64,000 bases of DNA from contig JACQII010000001.1 in assembly GCA_016198585.1 (NCBI GenBank), positions 1-64,000 on the forward strand, read 5' to 3'. The notes beneath the pieces were generated by a model, which was not told the origin of the DNA, did not search any database, and saw only the letters and a program-made list of their open reading frames with translations. Position numbers and translations under genes: made by a program. This DNA is from Candidatus Aenigmatarchaeota archaeon (GTDB taxonomy: Archaea; Aenigmatarchaeota; Aenigmatarchaeia; QMZP01). Shown piece after piece: positions 59,813 through 64,000 of this stretch. Every line of letters begins with the position of its first letter. The first letter of the stretch is position 1.

Positions 59813-60427
59813 CTAGAGCAGCCCGAAGAGCACAAGGGCGCCGTAGACGATGCTCAGGCCTGCGCTCCCCGCGACGAGCGGTGTCCGGAAACGGGCAGCG
59901 GCCGTGCGCATGAGGCCGCTGAAGAGCAGCATCCCCCCGAGGACGCCGGCGCCGAACACCGCGATCCCCGCGACCAGGCCGAGCACGGAGGAGAGCCCGA
60001 TCGACACCAGGACCAGGAGCTCGTCGTTACTCGCCAGCCCCTGCACCACACCCATCCCCAGCAGGTGGCGGTGATCGTGGGTCTCGCCAGCATGCTTGTG
60101 CGGATGCGAATGGACGAGCCTGCCATGGTGGTGTGGATGGGCATGCAACCCTTTGAGTGTTACGATCCCCACCCCGATCAACATAATAGCGACCACGGCT
60201 TCCATCTGTCCAAGGAAGCGCGAGAGCACCGCGTCCTTGAAGACCAAGAGGAGGATGGTAACCGCGACCGCAGTCAGCATATGTCCGGCCGCCCAGGACG
60301 ATCCCGAGGCCAATGCTCCGCGCAACGTCTGCGCGCGGGCCGCAGACGTCGAGACGGCCAGCAGGTGGTCGGCGTCCAGGCTGTGGCGGAGGCCAAGCAG
60401 GAACGCAACGAGCAGCGCGATCTCCAT
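59813..60427 (-). CDS. Nickel/cobalt transporter (NicO/UreH-like)
   Basis: The 204-residue protein has about six membrane helices and the signature LGLRHSLDADHLLAVSTSAA (H-x4-D-H). A His-rich loop (HAHPHHHGRLVHSHPHKHAG with THDHRH) follows the third helix. The family imports or exports nickel or cobalt. Beside sodN and sodX it most likely supplies nickel, though cobalt for the B12 reductase is possible. TTTTAAAT lies about 20-25 bp before the start. Confidence 0.82.
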   Translation of the reverse strand: MEIALLVAFLLGLRHSLDADHLLAVSTSAARAQTLRGALASGSSWAAGHMLTAVAVTILLLVFKDAVLSRFLGQMEAVVAIMLIGVGIVTLKGLHAHPHHHGRLVHSHPHKHAGETHDHRHLLGMGVVQGLASNDELLVLVSIGLSSVLGLVAGIAVFGAGVLGGMLLFSGLMRTAAARFRTPLVAGSAGLSIVYGALVLFGLL

Positions 60428-60457
60428 GCTTGCACTTGATGAGCGGATTTAAAACAG

Positions 60458-60718
60458 CTATTTCTTGGCGTGCAGCCAGACCTTGCCTACGATGGCCTCG
60501 CGCGGGACCGGGCCCACGCGGCCGCTCGCGGTCGCGTTGTCGCCCGCCACGAAGTACATCCCGTCGTCCGCCAGGTAGACGCGCTTGATGATGTGCTCGC
60601 CCTTCCAGCGCAGGACGACGACGTCGCCCTCATGCGGCGTTCCCGGCCTCACCAGGACGTAATCACCCTCGTGGAACGCCGGCAACATGCTCTCGTCTTC
60701 GACACGGAAACGCATCAT
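60458..60718 (-). CDS. sodX: SodX-like S26 signal-peptidase-family maturation protease
   Basis: The 86-residue protein has VEDESMLPAFHEGDYVLV (Ser10 in SMxP, the catalytic Ser), EHIIKRVYL (Lys45, dyad Lys) and AGDNATASGRVGPVPREAIV. It lacks a membrane anchor, as the short NiSOD-processing proteases do. The start overlaps the sodN stop as ATGA. It should remove the SodN propeptide. Confidence 0.85.
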   Translation of the reverse strand: MMRFRVEDESMLPAFHEGDYVLVRPGTPHEGDVVVLRWKGEHIIKRVYLADDGMYFVAGDNATASGRVGPVPREAIVGKVWLHAKK

Positions 60719-61221
60719 AGTTTCGGATACACCGTCTCGCGCGCGGTCGGATAGGGGGCCTTCACGCGGACCGTCTTGATTCCCTTGGTCTCCCAGAAGA
60801 TCTCGGCGATCTTGTTGACCGTCTCGAGCAACTCCTCGGCCGCCTGGAGGTTCGCCTCCTGGCGGGCTTTCGAACCAAGCTTCATAGCCTTCCACACCAG
60901 CTCGTGCAGCTGCGGGTGCTTCTGGAGGTGCTCGGGCTTGAAGTAGTCCCCCCAGAGGATCCGGACCTCGTGCTTGCAGACCTCAGCATGCTCTTCCTTG
61001 GTGGCGATGTACCGGATCATGCTGTTGCGGAAGTCAGCGTCGTGCTGCTCGTGTTTCTGCTCGAGTTCCTGGGCGAGGGTGACCATGCGGACCACCGTGT
61101 GGGCGGCCATCAGCGCCCGGTGCGGGTCATAGATCCCGCAGGGGATGTCGCAGTGGGCGCGCGCGACTGGTGCGGGAGCGATCGTGTCGAGCATCCGGAA
61201 GAGCGCGTGCAGAAAGGACAT
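60715..61221 (-). CDS. sodN: Nickel superoxide dismutase
   Basis: The 168-residue protein has the nickel-hook motif HCDIPCGIYDP at residues 23-33, preceded by a 22-residue leader (ending PVARA). After cleavage His23 becomes the N-terminal ligand and Cys24 and Cys28 bind nickel. The rest is a helical bundle (EHAEVCKHEVRILWGDYFKP, NLQAAEELLETVNKIAEIFW). It converts superoxide to peroxide and oxygen. Peptidase sodX follows at once. GTTTAAAAATC lies 20-25 bp upstream. Confidence 0.93.
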   Translation of the reverse strand: MSFLHALFRMLDTIAPAPVARAHCDIPCGIYDPHRALMAAHTVVRMVTLAQELEQKHEQHDADFRNSMIRYIATKEEHAEVCKHEVRILWGDYFKPEHLQKHPQLHELVWKAMKLGSKARQEANLQAAEELLETVNKIAEIFWETKGIKTVRVKAPYPTARETVYPKL

Positions 61222-61286
61222 GCAGAGTATTGGCGGTGTGATTTTTAAACGTTGTTGTCGGAAAAATTTGCCATTCTACTGGGAAA

Positions 61287-61727
61287 TCACCTTCTTGGTG
61301 AAGCATCGACGAGCGGTTTCACCCTGCCCAGGAAATCTCTTGCGAAAGAAAGGCAAGCGCGTGCATCTTCCGGTACGATGTCCACGGCTTTATAGATGGA
61401 ATCGTGCCTCAACTGCCTGAACCGGTCGAATTGTGCGATGACCGTCTCCGGGAACTGGGGACCATAATATTCCCGTAAAAAGCTGAGCGTTGCCTCGTGG
61501 GAATACGGCTTGAATCCTGCGAGTGACATCAAGGACTGCGCGGCTTCCCGTGCGGTTTCGTACGCATCTTCAAGGACAAAGGCAGCGGTCTCGGTGGTCG
61601 CCGCTCTTGTCGTGACGTACTGCAGCCGCTTTTCTGCCTTCTGAAGCAGCGAGCGGGATTCTTCCGGGTCCGGAGTCTTTCTCTTCGCCTTTCCCATCTT
61701 CAGGTACCTCTCAAACGAGTTTATCAT
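61287..61727 (-). CDS. HEPN-domain protein (toxin-type)
   Basis: The 146-residue helical protein has FDRFRQLRHDSIYK near residue 105, with the R-x4-H HEPN motif (RQLRHD), and the usual preceding helix (LEDAYETAREAAQSLMSL). HEPN proteins paired with MNT nucleotidyltransferases are RNase-like toxins. The ATG overlaps the MNT stop by one base. The first 22 residues are an extra basic stretch, so MGKAKRK could be the start. Confidence 0.78.
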   Translation of the reverse strand: MINSFERYLKMGKAKRKTPDPEESRSLLQKAEKRLQYVTTRAATTETAAFVLEDAYETAREAAQSLMSLAGFKPYSHEATLSFLREYYGPQFPETVIAQFDRFRQLRHDSIYKAVDIVPEDARACLSFARDFLGRVKPLVDASPRR

Positions 61728-62311
61728 CAGACCACCTTTACATACCCATGCAACACGACGCCATTCGCCACCGCGTTCTTGAATTCTGCCGGGCTATGGT
61801 CAAGCGAGGGGAGGACGTGCAGGTCTATCTTTCTGGAAAACGCTACCTCATATGGACGGAGCACATCCCCCGCGTCAGAACGCTTGCGGTTGGTGATCAC
61901 CAGGAGGTCGATATCGCTTTCCTCGATATCCTCCCCCTTCGCAAAGGAACCAAAGACGACGATCGCCTCCGGCGTATACAAGTCCCGAAGCACATCAACG
62001 AAGCCGCGGCTGAGTTGATAGAGGTTGAACACCCTCTTGTAGTCCGTATACTTCTGTGACTCAGTATTCGCGGTGATATCTTTTGCAAGGGGGTTGTCAA
62101 CAATCCGCACAATCCCGTACGTCTTTAACTCCTCTATGCATGCGCTCACCGCGGTCGTTGAAAAGCCGGTCTTATGCGCAAGCTCCCGCAGATGAAATGT
62201 TTTGTTAGGGAATGCAAAGAAAACCCTGGCGACACCGAACCCTACCCGTGTCCCGAAGGGGATCGCCGTCGGGCCAGCCCGAACGGCAGGAATGTTTTTT
62301 TTCCGTGTCAT
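61727..62311 (-). CDS. MNT nucleotidyltransferase with an N-terminal winged helix
   Basis: The 194-residue protein has a helix-turn-helix (TFHLRELAHKTGFSTTAVSA) and a C-terminal nucleotidyltransferase with VVFGSFAKGEDIEESDIDLL (G-S-x10-D-x-D) and a final Asp in KIDLHVLPSL. It pairs with HEPN; MNT enzymes AMPylate the HEPN toxin. The HTH suggests self-repression. The gene looks less GC-rich than its surroundings, a hint of transfer. Confidence 0.8.
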   Translation of the reverse strand: MTRKKNIPAVRAGPTAIPFGTRVGFGVARVFFAFPNKTFHLRELAHKTGFSTTAVSACIEELKTYGIVRIVDNPLAKDITANTESQKYTDYKRVFNLYQLSRGFVDVLRDLYTPEAIVVFGSFAKGEDIEESDIDLLVITNRKRSDAGDVLRPYEVAFSRKIDLHVLPSLDHSPAEFKNAVANGVVLHGYVKVV

Positions 62312-62320
62312 ATGTCATAT
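62307..62320 (-). promoter_or_regulatory. Tandem repeat at the HEPN/MNT start
   Basis: GTCATATGTCATAT is a 7-bp unit (GTCATAT) in tandem over the MNT start codon. CTTTAAATAAC (minus strand, about 62335-62346) is the TATA box about 25-30 bp upstream. The repeat could be the operator for the HTH part of the MNT protein. Confidence 0.45.
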
Positions 62321-62367
62321 TATAGAAACAGCTGTTATTTAAAGTTTTCTGTCCGCTTTGGAACCGT

Positions 62368-64000
62368 CTACACCTGCGCGATCCGGGTGGCGCCGCCTGC
62401 GTCCTTGTCGCGCTCCAGGCGGTACACGTGCTCGAGCCCTTCGGACAGCGCAGGGTCGTGGGTGATCAGGAAGACCTGCTCCGCGAACCGCGGCATCTGC
62501 TCGCGCAAGATCTCGGCGAACGTCGCGATCGCCGCCGCGTCGAGGTTGTGGGTCGGCTCGTCCAGGATGAGCCACTTCAGCGTCGGCAGGAAGGCCAGCG
62601 AGAAGGCGATCCGCAGGGCCAGCGTGGCCAGGCTCCGCTCGCCGCCTGACGCGGTGTCGGCGTCGATCCACTCCCGGGCCCGCAGCTGCAGGACGTAGTC
62701 ACCCTCCGCGACCCCCAGCCGGACCGAAGTGAAGTCGCCGTAGGGATAGAGGTCGCGCCAGATCGTCTCAAGGATCAGGTTCACGTTGCCGAGGAATCCG
62801 GTGCGCAAGTCCTCTTGGGTCAACTTCACCGCGAGCCCAAATCCTTCGAGGGCAACGGCGACTGCGCCGTCCCGCGCCAGCGACGCACGGTACGTGGCGA
62901 GCATGTTCTCCCGCCGGGCGAGCTCCTGCAGCGACGCCTGCTTGTCCGCCAGCCGCACTCGCAGGCCGCGCAGTTCAGCCTCGATCTCGCGCTCACGGAC
63001 CAGCTGCTCCTGGAAGACCTCCCGCAGGCCCCGCACATCCCGGCCCTGCGCGCCCTTCTGAAGGCCGGCGATCGCGGTCTCGTACTCCCGCTTGACGCGC
63101 AGGATGTCCTGGAGCTTGGCCTCCAGCTCGCGGATCTCCTGGAAGGCCTGGGCGACCCGGTCGCGTTCGAGCCGCCGCTCCGCCAGGGTCTTCTCCAGGG
63201 TGGTAATCTCCTCGGCCATCACCCCCGCGACCCGGTGCTTCTGCTCCTTCTCCTGGCCGAGCCCGGTCACTTCGGCAGCCTTCCGCCGCATCAGGTCAGT
63301 CTTCCGTTCTCCCGCAACGGGGTTCTCGCAGAGCGGACAGACACCGTCGATCCCGCTGATCTGTGCCAGGTTGTCGGCCGTGAGCTTCTCCCGGGTAGCA
63401 GCGGCATGGATCTCGCCCATCAGCCGTTCCAGCGACTCGCGCTTCTGCGCGACGACGTTCTCCATCCGCTCGATCTCCATGTCCATCCGGCCGATGTCCT
63501 TGCCCCGGACCACCTTCCGGTTCCTGCCCTCGCGCAGCTCAATCTCCAGCAGGCCTCCCTTCAGGCCTTCCAACATCCGCACGGTCCGATCCAGCTCGGC
63601 CTGCCGCTGTTCAACGCCCGCCAGGTCCTGGGAGGCCCGCTGCCGTGCCTCGGCGGCCGACGACCGGTCCCCTTCCTTCTGGACAACCACCGCGTAGAGG
63701 TCGCGGATCTCCTGGCCGAGGGCGGCGGCCTTCTCCTCGACGCCGTCCTTCTCGAGGTCGGCCACGATCCGGGTCTTCTCCTCCCGGCCGACGCGCACCC
63801 GTCCCTCCAGGGCGACCGCCTCGGTCCGCACGGCCTCGAAGCGGTCGAGTCGCAGCATCCGGTCGATGTGCTGCCGCCGCTGGCCGGTGGGGATCTTCAG
63901 GAAGAGGTCGAGGCCGTTCTGCTCGGCGTAGACGGCCTTCGCGAAGATGTCATAGTCCATCCCGAGGGCCCGCTCGACCTCGCGGGTGACGCCACGCGGG
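62368..64000 (-). CDS. rad50: DNA double-strand break repair ATPase Rad50 (N-terminal part missing)
   Basis: Residues run from the window edge to the C-terminus; about 120-140 residues with Walker A are outside. Visible are the EV..ALGMDYDIFAKAVYAEQN Q-loop region, long coiled coils, the zinc hook CPLC (near 63330) and the C-terminal lobe ASGGERSLATLALRIAFSLA (signature) and KWLILDEPTHNLDAAAIATF (Walker B). It works with Mre11, which is not in the window. Confidence 0.94.
   Translation of the reverse strand, partial: PRGVTREVERALGMDYDIFAKAVYAEQNGLDLFLKIPTGQRRQHIDRMLRLDRFEAVRTEAVALEGRVRVGREEKTRIVADLEKDGVEEKAAALGQEIRDLYAVVVQKEGDRSSAAEARQRASQDLAGVEQRQAELDRTVRMLEGLKGGLLEIELREGRNRKVVRGKDIGRMDMEIERMENVVAQKRESLERLMGEIHAAATREKLTADNLAQISGIDGVCPLCENPVAGERKTDLMRRKAAEVTGLGQEKEQKHRVAGVMAEEITTLEKTLAERRLERDRVAQAFQEIRELEAKLQDILRVKREYETAIAGLQKGAQGRDVRGLREVFQEQLVREREIEAELRGLRVRLADKQASLQELARRENMLATYRASLARDGAVAVALEGFGLAVKLTQEDLRTGFLGNVNLILETIWRDLYPYGDFTSVRLGVAEGDYVLQLRAREWIDADTASGGERSLATLALRIAFSLAFLPTLKWLILDEPTHNLDAAAIATFAEILREQMPRFAEQVFLITHDPALSEGLEHVYRLERDKDAGGATRIAQV

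Noticed and set aside
1-64000. tRNA, rRNA and CRISPR arrays
   Set aside because: No intergenic stretch shows the T-loop/acceptor pattern of a tRNA, no rRNA segment is seen, and no spaced repeat array exists. A covariance-model search would settle tRNAs with introns.
1-64000. Insertion sequences or prophage
   Set aside because: I see no transposase, integrase or terminal repeats; the only accessory-looking element is the HEPN/MNT pair.

Overview
The window is a GC-rich piece of an archaeal chromosome. The archaeal markers are a TATA-binding protein, an Sm-like protein next to eL37, ribosomal proteins uS15, eS8, eL37 and eL15, fibrillarin, RadB, Rad50, an ATP-dependent DNA ligase, CTP-type riboflavin kinase, archaeal-type TyrRS and TrpRS, TrmB and Lrp regulators, and a nine-gene A-type ATP synthase operon. 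Promoters are archaeal: BRE/TATA elements such as TTTAAATA or CTTTATAA usually lie 22-30 bp before the start codon, so many messages are probably leaderless. Several genes have a bacterial look (MetRS, lumazine-type riboflavin synthase, NrdR, the B12-dependent reductase module, Ni-SOD). I cannot assign a phylum with confidence; a euryarchaeal or DPANN-related lineage is plausible. I see no rRNA, tRNA, CRISPR array or insertion sequence.

Layout. 1-10 kb: RibL, threonine synthase, uS15, a PIN/KH ATPase, TBP, eL37/Sm, eS8, peroxiredoxin, a glutamate-type dehydrogenase and a TPR glycosyltransferase. 10-14.6 kb: a deoxynucleotide operon (class II ribonucleotide reductase, MBL-fold protein, cobalamin adenosyltransferase, Nudix, NrdR) whose promoter carries two NrdR-box-like palindromes. 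14.7-24 kb: cell-surface genes (HtpX protease, two secreted proteins sharing a domain, processive and lipid-linked glycosyltransferases, a Yip1-like protein) plus MetRS. 24-31.9 kb: the A-ATPase operon. 32-36.6 kb: a secretion-type ATPase with coiled-coil and membrane proteins. 36.6-43.4 kb: eL15, TrmB, DNA ligase, and an island of treble-CxxC zinc proteins, an Lrp/AsnC regulator and L-asparaginase, one of whose operons has a predicted folded RNA leader. 43.7-46.8 kb: an operon with a winged-helix/S-layer-like regulator, a phosphoribosyltransferase-like protein, an unknown protein and fibrillarin. 46.8-58.4 kb: PCMT-like methyltransferase, DHH exonuclease, PyrBI, riboflavin genes, RadB, TyrRS, a JAMM protease, TrpRS, a ThiI-like protein and an FKBP. 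58.4-64 kb: HAD hydrolase, an unknown protein whose TATA box lies in a perfect palindrome, a nickel superoxide dismutase module (transporter, protease, SodN), a HEPN/MNT toxin-antitoxin pair and Rad50 (cut by the window end).

Three metabolic themes recur. Flavin synthesis uses RibL, RibE, RibH and RibK. Cofactor-dependent dNTP synthesis links the B12 reductase, the enzyme that makes its cofactor and a dedicated repressor. Oxygen and peroxide defence combines Ni-SOD, nickel uptake and peroxiredoxin. The most promising undescribed material is the zinc-ribbon/asparaginase island with its folded leader, the regulator/PRTase-like operon, and the archaeal Ni-SOD and NrdR modules.
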